A stretch of 64,000 nucleotides of DNA from Spongilla lacustris (GCA_949361645.1 OX442417.1:17405048-17469047), one strand, 5' to 3'. Shown: positions 20,400 through 31,967, counted from the stretch's first letter. Translations and numbers: made by a program. The notes: a model not told the origin generated them from the letters alone.

Positions 20400-22276
20400 A
20401 TGGGCACCACCGCTAAAGAAGTAGTGGTTGCGGCAACGTTCAAAGTCCTTGTCCTTGGGGAGAGTTCTGTCGGAAAGACCAGTGTCATCTCTAGGTACGC
20501 TACAGGCGGCATGCCTGTGCGGTTGATGGCTACCATTGGTACGGTCCTTCACTTACTTAACGACGTACAGTATTGCTTAAAAACTTACAAATCTCTTCTC
20601 AGGAATGGATTATAATGATGTCGTGGTACCCGCTGGCGGGACTAAGGTTAAATTGCGAGTGTGGTACGTTACAAGCGTTAATATACTATATTAGGTCACC
20701 CCGCCACCACCCCGCCACCACTGGCCATTCGCAGGGACACCGCAGGACAAGAGAAGTTCCACACCTTCACCACGCAGTTTTTTCGTGGTACCCAGGTCCG
20801 TATACGTGTGTGAGATAGCTGGGAGCGCATACCAGCAATTAAGCTCATAATGGCATGACCTTAACAGGGCATCCTTCTGGTGTATGATGTGACCAACGTG
20901 GGAACATTCCATACTCTCAAAAGGTGGATTAGCACGATATATGAGGTTAGCTGCAGTATGCCAAAAACGCAGACACGAGGATGGGCAGAAAGGGAAGGGA
21001 GCCATTTCCAGACACATGTACCATGTAGTAGTAGTGATGTACCATGTAGTAGTAGTGATGACATCCTATAATTCATCATCATTATGTGGCTTTGTCTAGC
21101 CCCCCCCCCCCCCCCTTGGTGAAGTGAAGGGTGACCTTCACCCTTACACCCCTCCCCTCCAAACATTTGGTAACATGTATACATGTACCCCCTTGACTAC
21201 ATTATTTCGCTCAGTTTATCTAATGCTGTATGTGTTGTGTGTGTGTGTGTCAGTCTGGCTTAGAGAAGGCCAACACTGTTATGCTTGGCAACAAGGCAGA
21301 CCTAGAAGACCAAAGGCAGGTACCCCGTCACATGGCTGAGGAGGTTAGTGAGGAGTGTGGAGGAGGGGATGTGGGGAGGAGGGGATGTGTGGAGGAGGGG
21401 ATGTGTGAAGGAGGGATGTGTGAAGGAGGGATGTGTGGTGAAGGGGATGTGTGGAGGAGGGGATGTGTGAAGGAGGGATGTGTGAAGGAGGGATGTGTGA
21501 AGGAGGGGATGTGTGGTGAAGGGGATGTGTGGAGGAGGGGATGTGGGGAGGAGGGGATGTGGGGAGGAGGGGATGTGGGGAGGAGGGGATGTGGGGAGGG
21601 ATGTGTGGTGAAGGGGATGTGGGGAGGAGGGATGTGTGGAGGAGGGGATGTGGAGAGGAGGGGATGTGTGAAGGAGGGGATGTGGGGAGGAGGGGATGTG
21701 TGGAGGAGGGGATGTGGGGAGGCAGATATAGGTATGGTGCCTCATGATATTCATTTAATCCCTTTGCAGCTAGCACAAGAATATGGATTCGATTATCTTG
21801 AAACCAGCTGTGTATCTGGATTAAACATAAAAGAGGTATTGGCCCTCTCCCCTCCCCCCCCCCTACATGCCCCTCCCCCTCCCCCTCCCCCCCCCCTACA
21901 TGCCCCTCCCACTTAACACACCATATCTCTTAGGCATTCAGAAGGCTTGCAGACAAGCTGGTGATCCAGTATGAAATATTCCTACCAGGACAGCTGGTAA
22001 ACAAACCATCATCTTATTACCATCACATTACAATTACATCATGAGCACATTACATCATAAGAGGTTTATCCCATATTTTCAAGCCTAAGTACCCAAGTAG
22101 GCGGGGCCTGTAGTATATTAAAATCCTCACCTCCATGATTAATATTAATAACTCCAAAATAGCTAGACTCTGAAAGCACCAGTGGAGGCACATTACGTCG
22201 TGAATCATCCATCAAGCTGCACCAGGAGGGCACCACCAAGCCACAGGGTGGTGTGGGCTGCTGTGCTAAAAGATAA
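20400..22276 (+). CDS. Rab-family small GTPase (B)
   Basis: Vesicle-traffic GTPase of 223 residues from eight exons: 20400-20538, 20603-20663, 20735-20795, 20868-20945, 21254-21343, 21770-21835, 21934-21996, 22163-22276. Boxes: GESSVGKTS (P-loop), WDTAGQEKFHTF (G3), GNKADLED (G4), ETSCVSG in the G5 place (SAK replaced by TSC, a seen variation of the S-A-K/L position). The segment GILLVYDVTN and the C-terminal GVGCCAKR, with a CC pair for double geranylgeranylation, support Rab. The last exon was found by phase (CTG|CTA) and ends in TAA at 22276. Exon joins after TIG, after the W of WDTAG and after ...RGTQ match those of Rab A. Subfamily unresolved. It converges on TRMT13 with 180 bases between stops. 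Confidence 0.9.
21345..21725. repeat. 14-base minisatellite in Rab B intron 5
   Basis: Tandem gaggaggggatgtg/gaaggagggatgtg units from just after exon 5 to the branch region of exon 6. Confidence 0.95.
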
Positions 22277-22456
22277 GTCATCAATGACTCTGAAGCTATG
22301 TCAAACACCCTATACACACTCTGTATCATTTGTTGTGTTCTAAACATGTTACATAACTATATGCTATTAGGCTGATGATGAACATGTATGACACACATGT
22401 TCATCAGTGCCGACACACAACAGTTACACATGTTCATCAGTGCCGACACACAACAG

Positions 22457-23144
22457 TTACACAGTCGACTTGTTGTTTGGCTCCTGTTGGGCAAAGCCCT
22501 TTGAAGTTGCTATTAGCAACACGTTCTCAAGCGAAGTGTTCTTGTCTACAAAGTATACCAGCTTAGCGTCCAGCCCAGCCCTCCTGAGGGCCCACACACG
22601 AGCGGCATCAATGATCCTCTTGCATTTGAGCCCAATGTCTTCCTTTGGGTGTGGTATGTAGTGGGTGTGGCAGTTCTGGGCCACGCCCTCTGCACTGTGG
22701 TCCCACTCCACCCCCTCAGCCCTCACTCCACACACAGCCCAGCTGCTCATGTGACTCATGAGGTGGAAGTCAACAGGGCTGAACCCCAGCTGCTCCAACA
22801 TCTCCCTCCCCAGGAGGCTGGCCCAGGTACAGCGATGGTGGCAGCACACTGCCATGACGATGGCCTCCAGCCTCGCTGGGTGTTGGCAAAGACGTTTGCT
22901 CTCAGGCAAGTCTTCACCTGAAGCCATACCAGCACCAGCGCCAGCACCAGCACGCAGTGTCTCTAACAAGCACCTTAGGCTGAAGTCTGGGGAGGAGAGG
23001 GAAAGACATGACATCATTAACCCTGTGACCAAATCCCCTTTTAACACAACTTGTTCTTGTAAGTAATATAAGGCTTTACACCTTGACCATATAAGGCCTT
23101 ACTCATCATACACAATCCCTTCCACACACCACATTGCAGGTCCC

Positions 23145-23212
<68 letters not shown>

Positions 23213-26012
23213 ATGTTCTCAACATTTACAAACATTTTTCCAATGTGGGAAAGCTTCTATTGTTGTGTCCATTGTCATGGTTACAATTACAACTTTAGTT
23301 GTTATCTAAAGAAGTTTGGCAATGATGCTTCCAATCGTCATGGCAATGAGAATGCCATGTCTGTGCTGTATGCAGTGTAGTGTGTGATGGTGAGACCATC
23401 CCCGCCCCCACCCCACCTTCTGTCCAGGTCTCATTTTAATTAAGTGACTAATTGCCAAGGGACATCCATTTTGCACACAGGCCAGGGAACCCAGGTCCCC
23501 CTGAAGCAATACTTGATGACAACATGTTGTAATATAGGCCACCGTATATCGCTGCATACACAGGCTGTGAGGCTGTACTGGTATAGTATTGGTACCGAAA
23601 ACTATTGTTCAAACATTCCTGCACCCTCCAATGTGCCCCCTGACCTCCCAATGTGCCCCCCTGACCTCCCAATGTCCCCCCTGACTTCCCAATGTGCCCC
23701 CTGACTTCCCAATGTGCCCCCTGACCTCCCAATGTGCCCACTGACCTCCCAATGTCCGCCCTGACCCCCCAATGTGCCCCCTGACCTCCCAATGTCTGCC
23801 CTGACCTCCCAATGTGCCCCCCTGACCTCCCAATGTGCCCCCTGACCTCCCAATGTGCCCCCTGACCTCCCAATGTCCGCCCTCAATGTGCCCCCTGACC
23901 TGTGGCTGCTCCACACAGATGTTTGGCAATACCAACAGTCCTGTCATACAGTCCTTCACTAAGACACTGAAGTTTACCTAAAGGACAGAGACAGTAGATG
24001 GGAAGCATTAGCACAGCACACAGCACACACAGTGTATAGCGCACATAGCAGAGTGCACATAGCACACAGCACACACATACAGCACACACATATCACACAG
24101 CACACACACAGCACACACATAGCACACACACAGCACACATACACCACACATACTCAGGTCTAGATGTTCAATGTCAATCAGTAAGCGCTGAAACGATGCA
24201 CACTCCCTCATCTTCTTGTGATGGTTTTCAGCCTGTTAGAGGACACACACACACATACACACACACATAGGTCAGTACATACTAACCACCGAAACACAGT
24301 TCTCAAATAGAGCCCACCTTTCTTCTGCACGATGCCCTGTCCACCAGCACACAGTGGCAGCCATCTGATACAGCCATGGTCCTCTGCACCACATCAGATA
24401 GCTTCCCTGTACAGGAGGCCACACCCACCTTATCAGGGAGGCCACACCCACTACATCAGGGAGTACCTTTGCCTGCTCCAAACTCGATAAAGCACGTCCT
24501 GGGGACCAGCACTCCCAGACTTTGGAGATGACCCAGCATGGAAGCCTGCACAGAGATGGAAGTATACAAGACATGGACAGGAGTATACAAGAGTGCTACA
24601 ACAGTGGGTAGGAGTATACAAGAGTGCTACAACAGAGTGCAGGAGTATACAAGAGTGCTACAACAGTGGGCAGGAGTATACAAGAGTGCTACAACAGAGT
24701 GCAGGAGTATACAAGAGTGCTACAACAGTGGGCAGGAGTATACAAGAGTGCTACAACAGTGGGCAGGAGTATACAAGAGTGCTACAACAGTGGGCAGGAG
24801 TATACAAGAGTGCTACAACAGTGGGCAGGAGTATACAAGAGTGCTACAACAGTGGGCAGGAGTATACAAGAGTGCTACAACAGTGGGCAGGAGTATACAA
24901 GAGTGCTATAACAGATATACAAGAGTGCTACAACAGTGGGCAGGAGTATACAAGAGTGCTACAACAGTGGGCAGGAGTATACAAGAGTGGGCAGGAGTAT
25001 AGACCTGCTGCTTCAAGTGTTTCAGAGCAGATGCCCCATTCTTTGGGTCCTCCATAGGCCCTAGCAACACTGGGTGATCGCGAATGTCCTGCTCAATCTT
25101 GACCGCATGCTCTGTTGCGAGGTCAGGTGATGATACATTGCCATGGCAACAGGACCAAGGCTCACCTCTGTATGCTGCTTCCACCTTGGAGATAAGCGTC
25201 TCAATAACGGCAGGTGAGAATGTGGAGAGAGGAGCCTGGGGAGGAGGGACATACAGCTAGGCCAAATGGTGGCACAGAGGAGCGAGGTACCATCTCTTCA
25301 GGGGAGCAAATGTGGCTGAGCAGACCTGAGTTAGCATTCTTTGTGTAACAATCCTGCAATGTAAAGGGGACAAGTGGTGTATAGCAGCTCCTCCCCAGGC
25401 CACACATCTAGGCACACACTCTTCCCCAGACCACACCCCTAGGCAACACACTTCTTGCAGATTACATCCCTAGGTAACACACTCCTTGCAGACCACACCC
25501 CTAGGTGCACACTCCTCCCCAGACCACACACCAGTATTGGCTTCTTTGCTGCGTTGCACTTCTTCAGATGCTTATGTAAGAGGTGGCGATACACAGTACT
25601 GCATCAGGAAGGGAAGGGCAGCAGTGTGAGCAGTGAGTGATAAAGAGCTACTAACTGAGACGGGTCGAGTGGACAAGGCACCCGTTCCCTTTCCATCTCT
25701 CTGTCGTCACGTGTCACCACAACCTTTGGAGGAAATATAGGGATACGTGCATCCATTAACTAGCTCGTTCTCACGAATCGTTAATTGCATCACTCGTAAA
25801 CGGCGCTGTGTTGTGGTGCACGTGCCGTGCATGTGGAGGTATTACTACAGCTAGCTGTCTTGTAGCATATAACCACCTGCCTTTGTTGCGTCGCCTCCAG
25901 CTAGCATGTGCTCGCCGCAGTACACGCTGCCTCTGGCCGCTATCATTCGACAGTTTCTACCGCGCTTCGTTACGAAAAAGGCGCACTTCCTTGTCTCATC
26001 CGCTGCAGCCAT
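22457..26012 (-). CDS. TRMT13: tRNA 2'-O-methyltransferase TRM13 homologue
   Basis: Methylates the ribose of nucleotide 4 in the acceptor stem of certain tRNAs (known for yeast Trm13). Eleven exons: 26012-25877, 25698-25656, 25598-25532, 25353-25291, 25235-25166, 25111-25005, 24545-24467, 24406-24318, 24232-24154, 23977-23900, 22986-22457; 446 residues. N-terminal cysteine-rich knuckle (KCAFFVTKRGRNCRM...YCGEH), then a CHHC U11-48K-type zinc finger (VPCPLDPSHTVYRHLLHKHL then KKC), DPKNGASALKHLKQQ, the SAM-binding FIEFGAGKG, LVDRASCRRK, GIAKHLCGAATD and the C-terminal CCHHRCTWASLLGREML, MSSWAVCG and SLENVLLIATS, all in family order. Intron 4 is 55 bases. The introns hold several minisatellites. 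The family and start are well supported. Confidence 0.93.
23160..23211. repeat. (CA)n microsatellite
   Basis: About 26 CA dinucleotides in the TRMT13 intron before its last exon. Confidence 0.98.
23630..23896. repeat. 20-21-base minisatellite in TRMT13 intron 10
   Basis: About 13 copies of ctgacctcccaatgtgcccc with cc/ccgcc variants, abutting exon 10. Confidence 0.95.
24550..25003. repeat. 31-base minisatellite in TRMT13 intron 6
   Basis: About 14 copies of a 31-base unit (caggagtatacaagagtgct plus acaacagtggg). It fills the intron between exons 25005 and 24545 from edge to edge, so a change in copy number would change only intron length. Confidence 0.95.
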
Positions 26013-26095
26013 TGTAGCGATTACAGACCTTGCTAATTAGTGGGCAATCCCGTAGCAAAATTACGTACTAGTACCTCGTGGTTTTATGAGGGATA
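26013..26095. promoter_or_regulatory. 83-base bidirectional spacer between TRMT13 and SRP72 start codons
   Basis: The two ATGs point away from each other with only 83 bases between, including both 5' leaders. No TATA box is evident. The sequence must contain or overlap a shared promoter, unless leaders are spliced from farther away. Confidence 0.7.
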
Positions 26096-28090
26096 ATGGC
26101 CACCACAAAGAAGGCACAGGAACCAAATATCCCGCGACTTTTCACACAGCTGAACAACGAGGGAGAGGATGGTGATTATGATAAGGCACTCGAAACTGCA
26201 GATAAAATACTCGGCATAGTTCCAGATGACCCCGATGCACTGTACTGCAAGGTTGTGTGTCTGATACAGTTGTCCAGGTTTGAAGAGGCCATTAAAAAAA
26301 TAGACGAAATCAAGAAGAAAGAAGGAGAACCCCAGTTCCTATTCGAGAAGGCATACTGCCTTTACCGAACTGAGAGGTGCGCTGAATCTTTACAATATCT
26401 GGACAAAATGGCGGCCGGAGACCAACGTTCGTGGGATTTGAAAGCCCAAGTCCTTTATCGTCTGGAGCGGTTCGACGAGGCTTCAAGCGCGTACGAGGCA
26501 GCTCTGAAGCAGAGTGCTGACAGCTTTGGGAACGAGAGGGAGGCTAACTACGTAGCTGCCCTGGCCATGAGCGACCGCACTTCTCTCCTGGCGCAGCAGG
26601 AATCTCTCCACGCCGACACCATGGAGCAGTGCTTCAACAGGGCCTGTTGCTACCTAGCAGCTGGTATGTCTGGCGATGCTCTGAAGATGATAGACTTGGC
26701 AGAGGACCTGTGTAGGAAGGCGGAGGAGGACAGGGCCGAGGACGAGCTGGAGGACGAGCTAGCCGTGATTCGCGTGCTGCGCGGCTACGCCCTTCAGATG
26801 AAGGGATCCACGCAGCAAGCCATGGATATGTACAATTTGGTCTTGAAGCAGAAGCCAAGTGATGTCTCCCTGTCAGTCATAGCTGCCAACAACATCATTG
26901 CTTTGAACAAAGATAAGGACATATTTGACTCCAAGAAGAGGCTGAAAGTGTTGACTGGGGAGGCTAGCTACAAGAAGCTCAACAGTCAGCAGAAGTCAGC
27001 AGTCCTACTGAACCGTTGTCTCTTTGCGCTGCAGACAAATCAACTGGAGCATTGCCAGGAGCTGGTGGGAGAGCTGAAAAAGAAGCATCCTAACAGTCCC
27101 CAGGCCATCCTCAGTGAGGTGGCCCTCCTGAATAGGGAGAGGAAGACCCCCGAAGCAGTGGCTGTGCTGGAGGAGCACGTGAGGGGCTGCCCCAACACCT
27201 CCCTCCTCATCTACGCCACTCTAGCTCAGCTGTATTTGGCGCAGCACAACACCTCCATGGCCTGTGAGGTGCTCATGCGATGCCCTGGGAGGTCCAGCCA
27301 TGTGGGTGTGGTATCCGTCCTCGTGGGAATGCTGATGTCCCTCGGCAAGGTTGAGGCAGCAGAGCAGGTATTTGACGAGGCAGTGGCTTGGTGGGGTAGG
27401 CCGCCCCAGAGCAAGGAGGCAATGCGCGTGTCCAGAGTCCTGATGCTGGAGAGCGCAAAGTTCAAACTGCAGCACAACAGTCCCCAGGCCGCTGTCCTCC
27501 TGCTTGAGAAGGTGCTGTCCTTCAACCCGGCGGACATGATGGTCCTGGCTCTGCTCATCTCTGCATACTCGCAGTTCAGCCCCCAGAGGGCAGAGGACAC
27601 GAGTAAGCAGCTGCCCAGGTATGGAGGGGGACCTGTGGACATAGCTGCCCTGGAGAAGATGCCTGGCTTCAGGCTGCAGAGGAAGGTAGTGCAGCAGAAG
27701 ACGGAGGTGAAGGTACAGGAGGGGGAGAGGAAGAAGAAGGAAAGAAGGAAGAGGAAGAGGAAACCATGTCAGCTGAAGCAATATGACGCCTCAGTTCCCC
27801 TCGACCTTGAAAGATGGCTACCTCTGAGGGAACGCTCCTACTACAGGAGGGGGAGGAAGAAGGGCTTCACGGGCATAGGTAGGGGCACCCAGGGGTCTTC
27901 AGCTGCCACAGCCGCCATCACTGCACAACTCGATGCTTCCAAACCGAAACTGAATGCAGCAGATGTCCACAGTGTTGTGAAGGGTAAAGGGGAGGGCTCG
28001 GGTAAGCCTGAGGACTCTCCCCAGGCCGCCCCTGCCAAGAAGAAGTTACCTCAGCAGCAGAAGAAGAAGAAGAAGACCAAGGGATGGTAG
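26096..28090 (+). CDS. SRP72: Signal recognition particle subunit SRP72
   Basis: SRP72 is the largest SRP protein; with SRP68 it binds 7S RNA and supports targeting of ribosomes to the ER. One uninterrupted 664-residue frame, close to the length of other SRP72 proteins. The first ~500 residues are helical TPR-like repeats starting RLFTQLNNEGEDGDYDKALE and DALYCKVVCLIQLSRFEEAI. The C-terminal RNA-binding part has a basic block (KKKERRKRKRKPCQLKQYD) followed by LERWLPLRERSYYRRGRKKG and IGRGTQG, the SRP72 signature, and ends in a lysine-rich tail. Lack of introns in a region of intron-rich genes is notable, but the frame shows no decay, so a functional gene (perhaps of retroposed origin or with intron loss) is likely. 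Confidence 0.95.
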   Translation: MATTKKAQEPNIPRLFTQLNNEGEDGDYDKALETADKILGIVPDDPDALYCKVVCLIQLSRFEEAIKKIDEIKKKEGEPQFLFEKAYCLYRTERCAESLQYLDKMAAGDQRSWDLKAQVLYRLERFDEASSAYEAALKQSADSFGNEREANYVAALAMSDRTSLLAQQESLHADTMEQCFNRACCYLAAGMSGDALKMIDLAEDLCRKAEEDRAEDELEDELAVIRVLRGYALQMKGSTQQAMDMYNLVLKQKPSDVSLSVIAANNIIALNKDKDIFDSKKRLKVLTGEASYKKLNSQQKSAVLLNRCLFALQTNQLEHCQELVGELKKKHPNSPQAILSEVALLNRERKTPEAVAVLEEHVRGCPNTSLLIYATLAQLYLAQHNTSMACEVLMRCPGRSSHVGVVSVLVGMLMSLGKVEAAEQVFDEAVAWWGRPPQSKEAMRVSRVLMLESAKFKLQHNSPQAAVLLLEKVLSFNPADMMVLALLISAYSQFSPQRAEDTSKQLPRYGGGPVDIAALEKMPGFRLQRKVVQQKTEVKVQEGERKKKERRKRKRKPCQLKQYDASVPLDLERWLPLRERSYYRRGRKKGFTGIGRGTQGSSAATAAITAQLDASKPKLNAADVHSVVKGKGEGSGKPEDSPQAAPAKKKLPQQQKKKKKTKGW

Positions 28091-28807
28091 TGGACTGGGG
28101 ACTGGTGTGTGACAGCTTTGTAAGAACTGCTCATTTCATATCATTCATTTTTAAGAAGTATACATACATGTACGAAAGCATCACATGATAAATGCTGACT
28201 GTATCACATGTTCACCACTGCAGTGGTCACATGATGTCTTGAGGGGGTGGGGCATCACCACTACATGTACATGACAACATACATGTACGTGTAGTCTACT
28301 GCACAATACAGTGTATGGCAGAGCTGTTTCTAAATGTGATGTTAACGACTTCCCTAGCCTGATGCTAACAAATGTCAAAATAGCAGCACAGAATTGAAAG
28401 TGAACACAACATGAAAATACCTCACTAAGTAAAACATTTCACATGACAACAAAAGCATCACACAAAAAAATACAACAGCTAAACAAAGTGTGTGTTCAGT
28501 ACACTTTGTGACAATGGAACAGAATATGGTCTGTGACATCAAGGAGCAAAGGTTGTCCTACACATAGTCATATCCAGTCACTGCAGAGCAACACGCCATA
28601 CCAAACCCCCTAGATTACATAACTGGATTGTCAAACAACAAGAAAAAAAAAAAAATTGAGGCAAAGAAATCAACAAAAAAAATAATCAAAAATTCCACCA
28701 AATTGAGTGATGATGTCATTGGTGATGTGATGGACACAGCTGCTCAGAGGAGCTTTAAAAAGAAGCTGTCAGTACACTAGGTTACCCGAGTTATGAGGAT
28801 GGGGGCA
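28091..28807. other. Convergent 3' region of SRP72 and the E-protein gene
   Basis: Non-coding; presumably the two 3' UTRs. No perfect AATAAA was found on the plus strand just after SRP72. An A-rich run lies at 28640-28690. Confidence 0.6.
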
Positions 28808-31800
28808 TTAGGAGCGCAACTGTTCTAGGCAAGAAGACTCGTGCTGCACTCGAGGTGTGCTCCCATTGGAACTTAGGCCAATATTGGCCAGCTGCATTTT
28901 TGCCTTGGCTTTCCTGAGGGTGGGGCTAAGGCTTCCAGTACTGTTCTTCCTCTTCATGGGAGGGTCACTCCTGCGAGGAATTTTCTCCCCGGGGGTGAGT
29001 GGTGGTGGTGGTGACGGAGTGTATGAGATTGGCTGATGGGTGGATGATGTAAAGGGCTGCCCTGCAGAGGTCTGGGGACTTGGTGACGGGAGGGACTGGT
29101 AAGGTGAGCTTGTGAAGGTTGCCGGGGAGATGGAACGGGGAGGAGGAGACAGGCAGGGGTCAAAGTCAAACTGCTGCGGCAGGCCCCCAGAGGACTCGCT
29201 CTTAGTGCCCCCCAGTAGGTACACCTTCTCCTCCTCTCTCTTCTTCAGGCAAGCTGCCTTGGGGTTAAGATTGCGATCTGTGAGGAGGGGGAAGGTACAT
29301 TGATGACCTTACCCTAACCCCTAGGGTGATGACCTTACCCTAACCCCTAGGGTGATGACCTTACCCTAACCCCTAAGGTGATGACCTTACCCTAACCCCT
29401 AGGGTGATGACCTTACCCTAACCCCTAGGGTGATGACATTACCCTAACCCCTAGGGTGATGACCTTACCCTAACCCCTACGGCCTGGTGCTCACCTCTCA
29501 CTTGGGTTTCAAGACTGCTGATGACGGCCACAGCTTGGTGGAGGATCATAAGCTTGGTCTGAGCCTTCTCAGTCTGGAGATAGTCATGGCAGATCTCCCC
29601 AAGCTCCTTGAATGCTTCATTGATGTCCCTTACTCTGATCCTGTGTATGGATAGATGCATTACTAACAGCCAATACTAACAGCTAATACTAATAACTAAC
29701 ACCAATAACAGCTAATACTAATAACTAACACCAATAACAGCTAATACTAATAATTNNNNNNNNNNNNNNNNNNNNNNNNNNNNNNNNNNNNNNNNNNNNN
29801 NNNNNNNNNNNNNNNNNNNNNNNNNNNNNNNNNNNNNNNNNNNNNNNNNNNNNNNNNNNNNNNNNNNNNNNNNNNNNNNNNNNNNNNNNNNNNNNNNNNN
29901 NNNNNNNNNNNNNNNNNNNNNNNNNNNNNNNNNNNNNNNNNNNNNNNNNNNNNNNGACTGTGTGTGGACTAGGGACTGTTGGGTGTAGCCTGCCGCGGGC
30001 CCCGGGTAGCTAGGGGGAGGTGGAGGAGGGATGAAGGGAGGCCTGGAGTGGGGCATGTAGCCGACATGAGCCATGGGGGAGATGGTGGGAGTGGAGGGGG
30101 AGGAGGCCATCCATATGCCATCATCAGCTGAGGTGGCAAGATGACATCATCATACACACACACACACACACATACATACATACATACATATATATGTACG
30201 CACACACACACGTGTGCACACACACACACACCACCACACACACACAGCCATCAAACTTCACCTGAAACTAAAAAGTGCTAATTAACGAATTAGCTTTTAA
30301 TTAACTAATTAGCTTTTAATTTTGCGTTCACTGATGTGTGTTGGCACAATCACAACGTATGTGTTATTAACTATTCCTTGTGTGTTCATAACAGCTATAG
30401 CTGACCACAGCCAAGAGGTTGTACACTTTGACTTGCCACAACACACACACACACACAGGAGCATTACACAAGGTCTCCCCTGGTACAAGGTTCCCCCTGG
30501 TACAAGGTTTCCCCTGGTACAAGGTCTCCCCTGGTACAAGGTTCCCCCTGGTACAAGGTCTCCCCTGGTACAAGGTTCCCCCTGGTACAAGGTCTCCCCT
30601 GGTACAAGGTCTCCCCTGGTACAAGGTTCCCCCTGGTACAAGGTCTCCCCTGGTACAAGGTCTCCCCTGGTACAAGGTCTCCCCTGGTACAAGGTCTCCC
30701 CTGGTACAAGGTTCCCCCCTGGTACAAGGTCTCCCCTGGTACAAGGTTCCCCCTGGTACAAGGTCTCCCCTGGTACAAGGTTCCCCCTGGTACAAGGTCT
30801 CCCCTGGTACAAGGTCTCCCCTGGTACAAGGACTCCCCTGGCACAAGGTCTCCCCTGGTCTCCCCTGGCACAAGGTCTCCCCTGGCACAAGGTCCCTTAC
30901 TACTTACTACAAATACCACTCAAGCAACACCTGATAATTAGGGACACACCCCTTAAATGACAACTATGTGCTTACTGCCATATAAGGCAACAGTTCCATG
31001 GGCATCAGATGGTGACAAACACAGCCAGCTCTAATTAATGCCATTCATCACACTTATCACCTTCAGCAGCCACCATGGAAGAATGCAGGCTACTGTCCCC
31101 AATGCAGGCTACTGTCCCCAATGCAGGCTACTGTCCCCAATGCAGGCTACTGTCCCAATGCAGGCTACTATCCCCAATGTCCCCAATGTTTACTTAACAT
31201 TTGCACCCAACAGCCTTGGCCCATACTTAAAGCCACACCCACTCTCCTCCCCAGCTTACTCATTAGGTAGGGCTGTGCCTCGGAGCTATACGAAGGCGAG
31301 TTAATACAGTGGCCTGGGTACTCGTGAAGCTGTGGTCTGAAGGAGAACCTATCAGCAGCCATCATGCCTCCATTGCCATACACAGAGCTCTGGGGGTGTG
31401 GGGGTGTGCGGTGTGTGGGGGGTGGTGTGTGGGGGGTGTGAGGGTGTGAGATATGGCTAGGGTGGGTGAAGCACACACTGGATAACGTACGGGTGGAAAG
31501 GACGGGCTCTGGAGTACAGAGGAGGACTTGGAGCTTGAGAAGGACTCCCTGCGCCTAACTGATGGGTGGGGCAGATGATGTCATCAACCAGCACTACATG
31601 CCACGCCCCCTACACATACTTTTGGTGGGGGAGCCACACGAGTGTCCTCCGTCGTCTTCATGATCTGAGGCAGCCATTAGAGTGCGCTTTTCAACTCCAC
31701 CGCTTGTGGGGTCAATCTGATGTCATGTAAGGGGAGAGTTGTATTAGACTTTGACCTCCCTTCCTCACCTCCCTCCTCCCCCTTCACCTCCCTCCTCCCT

Positions 31801-31967
31801 TCCTCACCTCCCCCCTCCCCCCTTCACCTCTTCTCTACTTACTGCAATGGAGTGAGGTCTGCTAGATAACATCTTCTGTTGTGGTAAACAGTTAGTTGTA
31901 TGGCCATTTGAGTTGGTAGAGGGATGACCACCTCCACTAGTAGAGGGATGACCCCCTCCATTGGTAG
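28808..31967 (-). CDS. TCF12: Class I bHLH E-protein (daughterless/TCF12-like), 3' exons
   Basis: E-proteins are nuclear bHLH factors that dimerise with tissue-specific partners at E-boxes. Exons seen, minus strand: 31967-31843 ([20 protein letters not shown]), 31716-31620 ([18 protein letters not shown]), 31554-31491 ([20 protein letters not shown]), 31389-31260 ([20 protein letters not shown]), 30127 into the assembly gap ([14 protein letters not shown]...), 29640-29495 ([20 protein letters not shown] then [20 protein letters not shown]), and 29277-28808 ([18 protein letters not shown], then an S/P-rich tail and stop). [13 protein letters not shown] and the [11 protein letters not shown] motif after helix 2 are diagnostic of E-proteins. 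The basic region before RIRVRD is not visible and probably lies in or beside the 200-base gap. The long P/S-rich tail after the bHLH is unusual in length. 5' exons lie further right. Confidence 0.88.
29295..29485. repeat. 26-base minisatellite with CCCTAA-type core in E-protein intron
   Basis: Seven copies of gatgaccttaccctaacccc plus tagggt between the helix exon and the last exon. The unit contains ttaccctaacccctaggg, close to the telomeric TTAGGG motif. Confidence 0.92.
29756..29955. other. Assembly gap (200 N)
   Basis: Exactly 200 undetermined bases. Flanked on the left by ctaatactaataactaacac repeats and on the right by an E-protein exon that runs into the gap. The round number implies a placeholder of unknown true length. 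Confidence 1.
30475..30895. repeat. 18-base minisatellite in E-protein intron
   Basis: About 23 copies of tcccctggtacaaggtct with an interleaved variant ttccccctggtacaagg. Intronic. Confidence 0.95.
31085..31178. repeat. 19-base tandem repeat
   Basis: About five copies of aatgcaggctactgtcccc in the E-protein intron left of exon 31260. Confidence 0.9.

Noticed and set aside
24550..25003. Possible CRISPR-like array (regular 31-base repeat)
   Set aside because: Units are directly contiguous with no unique spacers, in a eukaryotic intron; it is a minisatellite.
25236..25290. A 19-base intron (gtatgtccctcctccccag) in TRMT13
   Set aside because: Too short to splice in animals; the donor at 25290 gives a 55-base intron and a better family match (PEEM then APLSTFS).
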